Assembly (NCBI GenBank): GCA_036823195.1
Contig: DAISGI010000002.1
Span: 1-64,000 of the forward strand
Source of the DNA: UBA4874 sp002399435
Lineage (GTDB): Bacteria; Bacillota; Clostridia; Caldicoprobacterales; DTU083
Reading direction: 5' to 3'
DNA length: 64,000 bases
The notes beneath the pieces were generated by a model. That model was not told where the DNA came from. It worked only from the letters and a program-made list of their open reading frames with translations, and ran no database searches. This document shows positions 9,280-18,762 of this stretch, piece after piece. Position numbers and translations under genes: made by a program. The stretch's first letter is position 1. Each line of letters begins with the position of its first letter.

Positions 9280-9461
9280 CTTGTCCCCTCCCTTTGTTCT
9301 ATTTTAACATGAATTCCCCTTCATCTCCATATCCTGATTTCAATTTTCTACCCATTTTGCAGAAAATTTTTGACCTGCCGGAAATTGCGGGTTGGATGGT
9401 CCACACGGTTATAATCCTTTTACGGATCCGGTATATATAAATCAGGCAATGAGGTGAGTCT

Positions 9462-11663
9462 ATGAAAATGAAAAAACATTTCCTGTTTCCTGTTTTGCTG
9501 TTGCTGGCTGTACTGGTGGCAGGCGGTTTGATTTGGTATTTCCGGTCCTTCCCATCGCCTCCGCAGAAAGCTGCGGACCGATTTCTGTCCGCGTTGTCGG
9601 AAGGCCGGGACTGCAAAGGGTGGCTGGCACCGGGCTTGTCAAAACATCCCTTCCTCTCCCTGGCTCAGGAATCCGAAATCAGGCAGTTTTCTGTGGGCCG
9701 TATGGAATGGGAGGACAAAAAGCATGGAAAAGTGCGGATTACCCTCCTATTCCCTGCGGGAGAGATCCATACCGCCCTTCCCATGACAAAAGAAGGACAA
9801 CGCTGGCTGGTTTCCGGGCTTCCGAAAACGACCTTCTATACCTATGGCGTCCCCATTGCGAAAAAAATGAATGAAAAGAAGCAGACTGTATGGGCTTTGG
9901 ATCTTGGCAATCAAATTGTTGAAATCCATTCCCGCCCCGCTATGGAGATAAAAATTGGTCAGCCCGTCAGCTTCCACACTGTGGAAGGAAAACTGATTGA
10001 CATTCAGGCATTGCAGCCGGTATCCCTGTCCAGGGTCCTTTCACTTTCCGATACGGTACTGGAGGACATGAATCTGGGCTATTTCAAAATACAGCAGGAC
10101 TTTCCCGTTTTCTCAAAGAAAGGCGGCCAATTCGTTTTTTCCGGATCCTATGCTATTCCCATCGGATCCGCCGGAGCCACCCTTTACTGTACACCGGACC
10201 ACATCGGACGAATGGCGATTCTGTCCGGACAGCCGCAGGATGCCTGCGAAAAGATCCGGGTCCTCCTTCAGGACAGTGAATACAAGAGCCCGCTTCACTC
10301 CCGGATCGAAGTAACCTGCCCAAACGATTACACGGTACAGTCGGTTCCCAACGGGAAATCCCTCTCCTTTCAAAAGGGAGAAACTGCAGAATTTAAGCCG
10401 GACGGCAAAAAAACAGTCGTTTGCAAAAACGGGCAGGTTCTGGATTCCTCCATTTTTCGATGGTACATTACAACACAGCAGGAAAAACCACTGTATGTAA
10501 AAACCATACGGAGAAACCATACAGATCCTTCAACCGGTACACCTTACCAGGGCAGCCTGGAGGTGGCAAACCTGAATGGCCAGCTTACCCTGATCAATGA
10601 AGTGAATCTGGAGAAATACCTGTGTCTGGTGGTCCCCAGTGAAATGCCCGTCAAGTTTGGCCTGGAGGCACTGAAGGTTCAGGCAATTGCCACCCGGTCC
10701 TATGCCGTACGGGCCATGCAGTCCTCCGGATACCGGACCTATGGAGCCCATCTGGATGACAGCACAGACAGCCAGGTATATAATAATGTTGGCGAAGAAC
10801 CGATTGCCACCCGGGCCGTGACCGAGACATCCGGGACAGTGGCGGAATATCAGGGTAAAATCGTTGATACCCGGTTTTTCTCCACCTCTTACGGATACAC
10901 CGCCAACTTTCATGAAGTCTGGAGCAATCGGAAAAATGAATTTCCGTCCGAAGAGATCCCCTATCTTACCGCAAGCCCGCAGTTTGAAGGTAATGTTCCC
11001 GATCTTTATCATGAAGAGAATTTCCGTGCCTTCCTGAGCCAGACAAACCTTGCGGGATATGACCGATATTCTCCTTTTTTCCGCTGGAGCGTTACCATGA
11101 CCCGTAAACAGCTGGAAGCGGTCCTCAATAAAAGCCTGCCCGATTTATACCGGCAGCAGCCCTTGTTTGTACTGACGAAATGTTCAGATGGGGACTACAG
11201 AAGCATGACGATTCCGGAAGACGTGGGCACCTTGCTGAATATCAAAGTGCTGCAAAGGGGGAAAGGCGGAAACATCATGGAACTGGAAATCAACACCACG
11301 CAAGGCACCTTCAAGGTCATAAAGGAATACAATATCCGTCTGGCCCTGCAGCCAGTGAATACTCTGCGCGGCAAGAGCCCGGTGGAGGTCCAATGCCATG
11401 ACGGAACCGTGCAGAAGAACTTCTCCCTGCTGCCCAGTGCCTTTGCCTGCTTTGATTTTGAGCGGGATCAGGAAGGCAACCTCCTGGACATTGTGATCCG
11501 GGGCGGGGGGTATGGCCATGGAGTAGGCATGAGCCAATATGGTACTTACGGTCTGACTCTTATGGGGAAAGACTGGCAGGAGATCATCGAACACTATTAT
11601 CCGGGCAGTCAATTGAAAAATATATATAAAAAGGAAACGAAGGGAAAGGATGCAGGCAAATGA
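9462..11663 (+). CDS. SpoIID/LytB domain protein, membrane-anchored
   Basis: A 733-residue protein with an N-terminal signal anchor (residues 7-27) and a long unassigned front half. The C-terminal half is a SpoIID domain: YLCLVVPSEMPVKFGLEALK, ATRSYAV, and near the end the conserved GGGYGHGVGMSQYG. SpoIID is a lytic transglycosylase acting on peptidoglycan during engulfment. At about twice the length of SpoIID and outside a spoIIR/spoIID cluster, this one may be a paralogue acting in vegetative or spore wall remodelling. The start follows GAGGTGAGTCT, and the stop overlaps the cca start (ATGA). Confidence 0.88.
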   Translation: MKMKKHFLFPVLLLLAVLVAGGLIWYFRSFPSPPQKAADRFLSALSEGRDCKGWLAPGLSKHPFLSLAQESEIRQFSVGRMEWEDKKHGKVRITLLFPAGEIHTALPMTKEGQRWLVSGLPKTTFYTYGVPIAKKMNEKKQTVWALDLGNQIVEIHSRPAMEIKIGQPVSFHTVEGKLIDIQALQPVSLSRVLSLSDTVLEDMNLGYFKIQQDFPVFSKKGGQFVFSGSYAIPIGSAGATLYCTPDHIGRMAILSGQPQDACEKIRVLLQDSEYKSPLHSRIEVTCPNDYTVQSVPNGKSLSFQKGETAEFKPDGKKTVVCKNGQVLDSSIFRWYITTQQEKPLYVKTIRRNHTDPSTGTPYQGSLEVANLNGQLTLINEVNLEKYLCLVVPSEMPVKFGLEALKVQAIATRSYAVRAMQSSGYRTYGAHLDDSTDSQVYNNVGEEPIATRAVTETSGTVAEYQGKIVDTRFFSTSYGYTANFHEVWSNRKNEFPSEEIPYLTASPQFEGNVPDLYHEENFRAFLSQTNLAGYDRYSPFFRWSVTMTRKQLEAVLNKSLPDLYRQQPLFVLTKCSDGDYRSMTIPEDVGTLLNIKVLQRGKGGNIMELEINTTQGTFKVIKEYNIRLALQPVNTLRGKSPVEVQCHDGTVQKNFSLLPSAFACFDFERDQEGNLLDIVIRGGGYGHGVGMSQYGTYGLTLMGKDWQEIIEHYYPGSQLKNIYKKETKGKDAGK

Positions 11664-13087
11664 TCACGACGATAAAAATACCGGAAGTGGTGGAATCCAT
11701 CCTGACACGCATCATGCGGTCCGGAGGGCAGGCTTATCTGGTGGGCGGTGCACTGCGGGATCAGATCCTGGGCCGGGCCGCTTCCGACTACGATATTGCC
11801 ACCTCCCTCCCACCGGAAAGGATCGAATCCGTGTTTCAGGAGGAACAAACCTATCGTACCGGAAAGCGGTTTGGTACCATTACCGTAAGGATGGACGGGC
11901 TTTCCGCGGAAGTCACAACCTTCCGGACGGAATCCGATTATTCGGACAGCCGGCACCCCGATCATGTGAAGTTCGTGCCGGATCTGGAATCCGATTTGGC
12001 CCGAAGGGATTTTACGATCAATTCCATGGCATACAATCCCTTTCTGACATCCGGCCTGATTGATCCTTTTCATGGAAAAGAGGATCTGAAGCGAAAAAGA
12101 ATTCGTACCGTAGGGAACCCACGGGAACGGTTCCGGGAAGATCCGCTACGGATCCTGCGGGCGATCCGGTTTGCCGCCCAGCTGGACTTTGAACCGGAGG
12201 AGGAAACCGAAAAGGCCATAATGGAATGCCGGATCTGGCTGAACAGGATATCACGGGAAAGAATACGGGAAGAGCTTGTCCGCCTTCTGCTTTCCCCGCA
12301 TCCGGACAAAGGGGTCCGGTTGCTTCAGCAGACCGGTATCCTCCCCCTTCTGTTGTTTACCGGTACCGATCCATATGCCACGACGAAAAGAACGATAGAA
12401 ACCACCACCCGTCCGGGGACAGTACAGAACACAACTGCGAAACCCAAAACGGTTATAGCGTCCAAAGCAGATCCAGATGTATATATGGATAAAGAGAGTC
12501 CCTCAGGGAAGGAAATTCCCGGGTGGACAGGAAAGGAAGCACAGATCCTGAAAAAGCTCCCGGAAAACGCTGATATCCGGCTGGCGGCCCTGCTGCGGAT
12601 AGATCGTCCATCGATAGATCCGGCACAGCTGCAGCATATTCTTCAGAATCTGCGTATGAGCAAAAAATCCATACAGCATATCCGGAATCTGCTGTCCGGA
12701 TACTCCCGTCTCTGTACCATGGATCTGACGCCATATTCCATGCGAAAACTGCTGGGAACCGGAAACCTTTCCGATATGGAACAAATCCTCCGGTGGTATG
12801 AAGCCGCACAGGATACCTGCGGGGATCCGGAGATGAAAAAAAGGCATTCAAAAGCCATTCGGCTTCTGAATGCCATACGGACAGACAAAGATCCCGTATT
12901 CCCATCGGATCTGGCAGTCAACGGAAAGGATCTTCTTTCGGCCGGAATCGGAACAGAGGACGGGAAAAAAATCGGCCAGGCACTCCGGCAGGCCTATGAA
13001 TGGGTCCTGGAGAATCCAGAGGAAAATGAACGGACCATTCTGATCGAAAAATTAAAAAGAAATCCCTGCTTCAAGCCTTTTGGTTAA
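11660..13087 (+). CDS. cca: CCA tRNA nucleotidyltransferase (class II, bacterial)
   Basis: Adds or repairs the CCA 3' end of tRNAs. The head has GGALRD at residues 29-34, the catalytic pair in DYDIAT (Asp43, Asp45), then ARRDFTINSMAY and the ERFREDPLRILRAIRFA motif, as in Bacillus-type enzymes. The length of 475 exceeds the usual 400-450. The excess is a Thr/Lys-rich, low-complexity stretch near residues 237-285 (TTKRTIETTTRPGTV and on) between neck and tail. It starts inside the spoIID-like stop (ATGA), so it is translationally coupled. Confidence 0.93.
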   Translation: MITTIKIPEVVESILTRIMRSGGQAYLVGGALRDQILGRAASDYDIATSLPPERIESVFQEEQTYRTGKRFGTITVRMDGLSAEVTTFRTESDYSDSRHPDHVKFVPDLESDLARRDFTINSMAYNPFLTSGLIDPFHGKEDLKRKRIRTVGNPRERFREDPLRILRAIRFAAQLDFEPEEETEKAIMECRIWLNRISRERIREELVRLLLSPHPDKGVRLLQQTGILPLLLFTGTDPYATTKRTIETTTRPGTVQNTTAKPKTVIASKADPDVYMDKESPSGKEIPGWTGKEAQILKKLPENADIRLAALLRIDRPSIDPAQLQHILQNLRMSKKSIQHIRNLLSGYSRLCTMDLTPYSMRKLLGTGNLSDMEQILRWYEAAQDTCGDPEMKKRHSKAIRLLNAIRTDKDPVFPSDLAVNGKDLLSAGIGTEDGKKIGQALRQAYEWVLENPEENERTILIEKLKRNPCFKPFG

Positions 13088-13100
13088 GCAATGGATGGGT

Positions 13101-14144
13101 TCACTCTTTGAGAAACAAAATCATAGCGGATAATGCAAAGCCTATAATACCCAGTATCGGATAAAAGCGGGAAATGATATTGGAAAATCCCATTGCACAG
13201 ATGATCAGCCCTGCTGTCGTCGCTGCAATCGCCGGAAGCGCCGACTTGGTCTTGAATTTTTCCTGCATCATGGTATGAACGGAAAAAAGATTGCCTACTG
13301 ATGTAGAGAATATCTCCAGCCATACCACCAGACTATAAAAAGTTACGAAGGCGTTTCCCATTTCCCGCACGATCAGCAGTTGAGGGATTTGCCTGTCAAA
13401 CACTTCCGGGACGTAACACAAAAGAGAGTAATTCCCCATGCACAAAAGGACGGTCAGAATGCCCCCTCCCAGCAGGCTGCCGAGGGACATGGATTTTCTG
13501 TCCCGCGTGGCGCCTCCCATGGGTGCCAGTACCCCGATGGACAGAACCAGATTGAAGGAAGCATATGTCAGACCCGTCCGGATAATCGGGAAGATTCCCT
13601 TCGGTGCAACGATCCCCAGGGACGCTGCAGGAAGAAATTGATTACGTACCGTATGAAGAAAAGCAAGAACGGAAGATGTGATCAGAAGCGGAACAATCAC
13701 CGAATTGATTGCCAGAACACCCCGGACTCCCCACAAGGTGACAAACAGCGTCAGGACAGCGGTCACAAGGGCTCCGACGAAATAGGGGATTCCCCATTGT
13801 TCCTCGAACAATGCCCCGGCTCCGGCAAACATGGCTCCACACAGCAGTACAAAGGAAACGACAAGATATAAATTGACCAGCGGAGCGGCAGCTCCGAACA
13901 CATGGCGGAGCAAAACGCTGTAGGAACCGGCATGCAGCTCACTGCCGTACAGCAATACCTTTCGGCCTACCAGAATAAACAGCAGACCGGCGATGAGAAT
14001 CCCCCAGTAGGAGGAAGCACCGAACCGTGTAAAAAACTGCAGAATTTCCTGCCCGGTTGCAAAACCCGCTCCGACTACCGTCCCGATGTAAGCCATGGCG
14101 ATCTGAAAGCCATATCTGCGTGATGATTGCCTGTTTTCCCTCAT
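13101..14144 (-). CDS. YkvI-like multi-spanning membrane protein (APC superfamily)
   Basis: A 347-residue protein with about ten membrane segments. The first carries AYIGTVVGAGFATGQEILQF, the recognisable opening of the YkvI family, which resembles amino acid/sodium symporters but has no known substrate. The start follows GGGGGGAAGAG. It converges on cca with 13 bp between the stops. I infer a transporter role from topology only. Confidence 0.8.
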   Translation of the reverse strand: MRENRQSSRRYGFQIAMAYIGTVVGAGFATGQEILQFFTRFGASSYWGILIAGLLFILVGRKVLLYGSELHAGSYSVLLRHVFGAAAPLVNLYLVVSFVLLCGAMFAGAGALFEEQWGIPYFVGALVTAVLTLFVTLWGVRGVLAINSVIVPLLITSSVLAFLHTVRNQFLPAASLGIVAPKGIFPIIRTGLTYASFNLVLSIGVLAPMGGATRDRKSMSLGSLLGGGILTVLLCMGNYSLLCYVPEVFDRQIPQLLIVREMGNAFVTFYSLVVWLEIFSTSVGNLFSVHTMMQEKFKTKSALPAIAATTAGLIICAMGFSNIISRFYPILGIIGFALSAMILFLKE

Positions 14145-14237
14145 CTCTTCCCCCCGGATGGACCTCCATACTTATTATCCATCCTATTTCCGGGGAAGAA
14201 AACTTATGACTATGACAAAGCAGGATTACCGGCTAAA

Positions 14238-15980
14238 TCACTCCCTGGAGGAATTCAGCACTTCCGTATTTTCAATCACTTCACAGATGTACCGGTAATG
14301 GTTCATCATGGTGGAATAGGCAACGTGATAGGAACCCGCCAGAGCCGTCCGGTTTATGGTCATATCTTCCTGAACACAATAGAACAGCTCCAGGGCTGCT
14401 GCCCAGCCCTCTGTCTTTCGTATCTCCGGCATGTTATCCTGTGCCTTCCAATAATATACAACACAATTCCAGATTTCGTGGATATCCTGTTCAAAGTCCT
14501 TCAGGTACAGCTCCTTCATGCCGGCAATGGCCATATCCGGAATCTCCTTCAGGATTTCTTCCTTGCCGGGCCCCTCTTTCCGGGTGGCACGGACCTTGAC
14601 CTCCACCATATTATCGTCCACATAGGCAAGAAACGGCTCAGGGGCATTCATATCCTTCAAAAGCGCCAGGGCTTCCCGGATCAGCTCCTCCCCCTCCGAC
14701 TTGCGCAAAAGAAATTCCCGCAGAAACCGCTCCGCCTTCTCATCCCGGAAAGAAGCCACAACGTGTAAAATTGCCTTTCGGATCAGAATATCATTCAGAT
14801 CCAGTCCCCAGTTCAAAAGGGAAAGCAGACTGTCCCCGTTTCTCCACTTGTCCACCAGATCGGCTCTTGGAAGCTTCAGCAGTTCATTGATCTTTTTGAC
14901 CCTGCGGATCATCTCGTCGTACGGAACCTGAAAATGATAGGGAAGCTCCTTGAATTTCCGTTCTCCGCTCATCATTCCCTTTACATAATGCTTATAATAG
15001 CTGCTGATGGTATTGTTGGGGGCAAGCTTCTCCACTTTGTCCCAATAATCATAGGCCGCCCGGAATGTCTTGAGATTGTAGCAGGAAACAGCCATATAAT
15101 GAAGCAGATTGGTATCATAGGGCTTATATTGCAGAAGCTGCTTTAACATCTTGTTTACCTTCCGGTGCTTTTTCATTTCACACAGGGTAACCACTATTTT
15201 ATACAGCTCTTCCGGGTCTTCGACCTTCTGGTTCAAAACCTGACCCATATACTTGTCGCAGGCCTTCATCTCTCCCTTTTCATAAAGAAACAGCGCAATG
15301 TTACAGTTGGCATGAACATTCTGCGGATACTCAGCAAGCACTTCCCTGGAAGTCTCAATTGCCTGATCCGATTTTCCGGTACAGAAATAGGCCAACGCCA
15401 GATTGTTTTTGGCAAAAATCAAATCAGGCTCTTTCTTCACAGCCTTGCTCAATTCCCGGATTGCACGCTTGTAATCTCCCTGATCGAGAAAATCCTTGCC
15501 CCTCATGGCGTGGTCGAATGTTTTCTCCTTACCGGGATCAAAATCGTCCATCAGATCAAGATAAAACTCCTTGCTTTGCAGAACTTCAAGAAGATCCTGT
15601 GCTTCTTCGGAATACGGGCCGAATTCATCCAGATCCAGATACCTTTCCAGACATTCCTCTGCTTTGGAATATTCCTGAAGACCCAGCAGGTTACATCCGA
15701 TGGCATAAAAGCACTCAATGCGGGAAGAATCCCTTTGCATCACGGAAAAGAGAATCTGATTGGACTCATGAAAATATCCCATTTCCGTAAAGACCTCTGC
15801 CAGGTCCAGGGAATATTCGGAATTCTCCGGATCCTTTTCAATGGCTTTCCGATAATAGCTCAGGGCATTTATATAATTGTTGTTTTCAACATGCTGTCTT
15901 GCTTTTCGATAAAAGAATTCGCCGTTTTGGTCAAACGGAACGACTCTATTGGCTTTTTTTGCAAACAATTCCTTTGCCAT
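14238..15980 (-). CDS. tetratricopeptide repeat protein
   Basis: A 580-residue soluble protein made mostly of TPR helices: ALSYYRKAIEKDPENSEYS, GYFHESNQILF, EYSKAEECLERYLDL, DYKRAIRELSKAVKKEPD, KSDQAIETSREVLAEYP and others across residues 25-340. The C-terminal 200 residues are helical and not assigned; a DLVDKW-to-LLRKSEG stretch resembles HEAT-like packing. The start at 15980 follows GGGAGGCAAAT; longer in-frame starts lack sites. No catalytic motif is visible, so a scaffold role is likely but its partners are unknown. Confidence 0.85.
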   Translation of the reverse strand: MAKELFAKKANRVVPFDQNGEFFYRKARQHVENNNYINALSYYRKAIEKDPENSEYSLDLAEVFTEMGYFHESNQILFSVMQRDSSRIECFYAIGCNLLGLQEYSKAEECLERYLDLDEFGPYSEEAQDLLEVLQSKEFYLDLMDDFDPGKEKTFDHAMRGKDFLDQGDYKRAIRELSKAVKKEPDLIFAKNNLALAYFCTGKSDQAIETSREVLAEYPQNVHANCNIALFLYEKGEMKACDKYMGQVLNQKVEDPEELYKIVVTLCEMKKHRKVNKMLKQLLQYKPYDTNLLHYMAVSCYNLKTFRAAYDYWDKVEKLAPNNTISSYYKHYVKGMMSGERKFKELPYHFQVPYDEMIRRVKKINELLKLPRADLVDKWRNGDSLLSLLNWGLDLNDILIRKAILHVVASFRDEKAERFLREFLLRKSEGEELIREALALLKDMNAPEPFLAYVDDNMVEVKVRATRKEGPGKEEILKEIPDMAIAGMKELYLKDFEQDIHEIWNCVVYYWKAQDNMPEIRKTEGWAAALELFYCVQEDMTINRTALAGSYHVAYSTMMNHYRYICEVIENTEVLNSSRE

Positions 15981-16157
15981 ATTTGCCTCCCTCAGGCCAC
16001 CTCTCCAAAGCTCCTTTTCTCCCTGTGCCATTGTGTTTCGCCCAGGGAAAAAATGACCTGTTTCCATTATATCATAAACCGTTTCCGGCCTCCACCATCA
16101 GAAACCGAATTTCCGGAATTGAAATGGAACCTGGGAGTTGATTGGAAACTCCATCTA

Positions 16158-16192
16158 TGAAAATACCCCGGTGAAACATTCACCGGAGTATT
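16158..16192 (-). terminator. terminator of the cold shock gene
   Basis: On the reverse strand a near-perfect stem (AATACTCCGGTGAA against TTCACCGGGGTATT, loop TGT) is followed by TTTTC, about 25 bp after the csp stop. Confidence 0.75.
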
Positions 16193-16217
16193 CGCTGGCT
16201 TACAATACGTTTTCTAT

Positions 16218-16418
16218 TTAAACCAACTGAACATTGGAAGCCTGCAGGCCTTTCTCGCCTTCCACAACATCGAAGGTGACTTCCTGTCCCTCTGCTAATG
16301 TTCTAAAACCTTCTGCATTGATGGCAGAATAATGAACGAATATATCGCTGCCATCTTCTCTTTCAATGAAACCAAAGCCTTTAGTAGCATTAAACCATTT
16401 GACTTTCCCTTTTTCCAC
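16218..16418 (-). CDS. cold shock domain protein
   Basis: A 66-residue CspA-type RNA/DNA chaperone. RNP1 (KGFGFI) and RNP2 (DIFVHY) are intact, and the length is standard. The start is GTG at 16418 behind AGGAGGA; reading further upstream adds a tail that does not belong to the family. It is a single-gene unit with its own promoter at 16452-16480 and terminator at 16158-16192. The short leader gives no sign of a long cold-shock 5' UTR. Confidence 0.95.
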   Translation of the reverse strand: MEKGKVKWFNATKGFGFIEREDGSDIFVHYSAINAEGFRTLAEGQEVTFDVVEGEKGLQASNVQLV

Positions 16419-16451
16419 TTGAACAATCCTCCTAAAATCGATTCTAAATTC

Positions 16452-16480
16452 AGTGTACCATACCAATTGTCAAAAGTCAA
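16452..16480 (-). promoter_or_regulatory. sigma-A promoter of the cold shock gene
   Basis: On the reverse strand TTGACT (16480-16475) and TACACT (16457-16452) are separated by 17 bp, about 30 nt before the GTG start. Confidence 0.7.
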
Positions 16481-16538
16481 TTCCGTATTCTCATATTTTT
16501 CTACCATAAAACCATAAAACCATACAACCATATTTCTA

Positions 16539-17321
16539 TTATAAACCGATGCCTGCAGAATCATTCCGGATATTTTCCGCCTCCCTGCGGATTGCCGAAA
16601 AAACAATTCTCTGACTTTTTTTCTTCGGAGCGGCCAGAGAAAGCGGCGCAAAGCATTCCATTCCGGAAAATCCGCAAGCGTTCAGCGATTGCAGGATCTC
16701 GTCCTGGCAGTATGCCCTCTGAAGCTGCGTTTCCTCCACTCTCCTGTACAAGTCGGCCTCCTGCCTGATAAAAAAGGTAAGATTCATTTCCAGGATCCCG
16801 GACTTTCTGTCAAATTGATTCAGCCAGATCAGGCTGATATTCTTATCCGGATCCGCCATGGTATGACTTCCCACCACGGAAGACAGCTTGTAATGGGAGC
16901 TGATGTCAAAAATCAAAATGCCGCCGGGATTCAAAAAGCGGTAAATTCCCTGCAGACACTTCTTTAATTCCGCGGAATCCAGAATATAATTGAATCCGTC
17001 ACACATGCACACCATGGCATCCACCGGGTGATGCAACTCCAGTTCCGTGATATCCTGACAGATATAAGGAATTTGCCATCCGGATTTTCTGGATTTATCA
17101 CTTGCAACATTCAGCATATCCACGGATTGATCCACTCCGATGACCGGATAGCCTCTTTTTGCAAGGGAATTTGTAAACCCTCCGGTCCCACAGGCCAGAT
17201 CAACAATGGTCTTCGGCTCTACTTCGTACCGCCGGAAGATGGCTTCGATTTGATCCACCCATTTTTCATAATCCACACTCTTCATCAATGTATCATAAAG
17301 ATAGGCAAATTCCTGATACAT
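16539..17321 (-). CDS. class I SAM-dependent methyltransferase
   Basis: A 260-residue Rossmann methyltransferase. Motif I is DLACGTGG near residue 40, followed by VIGVDQS, DITELE and the post-motif LNPGGILIFDIS. The match is to the small-molecule group seen beside spore or housekeeping genes; substrate unknown. The start MYQEFAYLYD at 17321 follows GGGGGGCAGGAT. It lies 17 bp after the spore protein gene and is presumably cotranscribed with it. Confidence 0.88.
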   Translation of the reverse strand: MYQEFAYLYDTLMKSVDYEKWVDQIEAIFRRYEVEPKTIVDLACGTGGFTNSLAKRGYPVIGVDQSVDMLNVASDKSRKSGWQIPYICQDITELELHHPVDAMVCMCDGFNYILDSAELKKCLQGIYRFLNPGGILIFDISSHYKLSSVVGSHTMADPDKNISLIWLNQFDRKSGILEMNLTFFIRQEADLYRRVEETQLQRAYCQDEILQSLNACGFSGMECFAPLSLAAPKKKSQRIVFSAIRREAENIRNDSAGIGL

Positions 17322-17338
17322 ATCCTGCCCCCCCATCG

Positions 17339-17560
17339 TCAGGAAAGGCCGTCCCTTTCGCTGCTTCTGAAAGCTTCCTGCCTTCGCACCTTCCTGCGCA
17401 TGGCAAGCAGACCGCCTATCCTGCCGGTCTCCCTTGCCGACAGGCTGCCCCATCCTTCCATCCGGACCTTATCCAAAAGACCCAGCTCTGCAGCGATTTC
17501 CAGTTTCATCGGATCTTCCTGCTTTTCCTGCTTCTTCTCTTTCTTCTTTCCCGATTCCAT
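17339..17560 (-). CDS. small acid-soluble spore protein, alpha/beta type (SASP family)
   Basis: A 73-residue protein with a lysine-rich start (GKKKEKKQEKQ) and the core MKLEIAAELGLLDKV, GWGSLSARETGRIGG, followed by a basic tail. This corresponds to the two conserved alpha/beta SASP blocks (EIA.ELG and LT..E.G.IGG). Such proteins coat and protect spore DNA and are cleaved by Gpr at germination. It is the divergent single-copy type rather than the major SASP. The start at 17560 follows AGGAGGGGTGGT. It is strong evidence that the organism sporulates. Confidence 0.85.
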   Translation of the reverse strand: MESGKKKEKKQEKQEDPMKLEIAAELGLLDKVRMEGWGSLSARETGRIGGLLAMRRKVRRQEAFRSSERDGLS

Positions 17561-17658
17561 ACCACCCCTCCTCTCTCCGGAGTTAGTATGGTTGAAAACC
17601 CCGGGAATATACATCATCCCGTACCATCCCCACGCTGTTCTCTTCCGGCATGTTCCCC

Positions 17659-18672
17659 TTATGTGGGAACCGAATTCACAGGATGGCTTCCATCCCCAGG
17701 AACTGCATGGTCATGATCCGCATTATCGCTTTCCGGACGGTCACCCTCCTGGGGTTCCTTGCCCGTATTCCCGACTTCTGCGCTGCCCTGGTCTTTATTC
17801 TCAATTTCCGCATGGTCCCTTTCTGGCTTGTCCGTATTGCCATGGTCCGCATCCGCAATTGCTGCGTTATCGTTTCCCGGATCCTCCTGATCCCTGACTT
17901 TGGGATTGATGTATTTGTCAAAGATCCAATTTACATAGGAAGCAATGATGAGTCCCGGGAATGTCAGGCCTACCACAAAGAAGGGAATTGAAACCAAATA
18001 GGCAAGTGTTGCAATAAAAATCGCCGCAGAAAGAAGAAAAATCAGAAATGCAAAAGGAAGCTTTACCATAGTCAGAATAAAGGAATTCTTGATGATTTGC
18101 TTCAACTTCAGCCGATAGGTCGCCATCATGGGAAAAACAAACATATTCATCATGGTAAAAAGAATGGCGATCATGATCATGAAATAATATAAAAACGCAT
18201 AGAACAAGCTCTTTCCTGCCATCTGGCCATAGAATACAAAGTTCACGCCAAACAAAAGAAGTGCGATCCCATCGATGAGTCCCATGAGTAATCCCTGCTT
18301 CCAGTTTTCCTTCCAGGCATCCTTGAAATCACTCCATACCCAGGAATGTTCATCCCTTGCCCAATTGCGAAGAATATAGGATACCGAGACCGTCGCCGGA
18401 CCGATCAGCATCATACAGGGAATCATCATCAGGTAAAACAGCACACTGAACGGCTCCCTGGTCTTCTGCATAATCAGAAGCTGGCCCTGCAGCAGCATAA
18501 ATGCCGGGATCCAGAATACGGAATACAGCAGATTCAACTGAATCAGCTGCCAGAACCGAATCTGCAGTACCGTAAAGAAAGTTTTGAAGCGACCGGTCTT
18601 GACATCTTCCTTTTTCAAATCCGGCTTGTTGGGATTGCCATAATACAATTTATTGAAAAAACCGCCAGCCAT
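17659..18672 (-). CDS. DUF624 (YesL-like) membrane protein with a charged tail
   Basis: A 337-residue protein. Residues about 1-265 hold the DUF624/YesL pattern of five or six membrane segments, starting with the typical FFNKLYYG and later the WARDEHSWVWSDFKDAWKENW loop. The last 75 residues are hydrophilic, rich in Asp, Glu, Asn and His (ADHGNTDKPERDHAEIENKD), and probably disordered. DUF624 proteins often accompany sugar transporters, but none is nearby. The start follows GAGGAAGG. Confidence 0.82.
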   Translation of the reverse strand: MAGGFFNKLYYGNPNKPDLKKEDVKTGRFKTFFTVLQIRFWQLIQLNLLYSVFWIPAFMLLQGQLLIMQKTREPFSVLFYLMMIPCMMLIGPATVSVSYILRNWARDEHSWVWSDFKDAWKENWKQGLLMGLIDGIALLLFGVNFVFYGQMAGKSLFYAFLYYFMIMIAILFTMMNMFVFPMMATYRLKLKQIIKNSFILTMVKLPFAFLIFLLSAAIFIATLAYLVSIPFFVVGLTFPGLIIASYVNWIFDKYINPKVRDQEDPGNDNAAIADADHGNTDKPERDHAEIENKDQGSAEVGNTGKEPQEGDRPESDNADHDHAVPGDGSHPVNSVPT

Positions 18673-18762
18673 GCGAACATCCTTCCTCTATCGTAATTTA
18701 TTGTTTCCCCTCAGATAAGCTATTTTAAACATTGTAACAGAGTTTGACCAATTGTTCAATGA

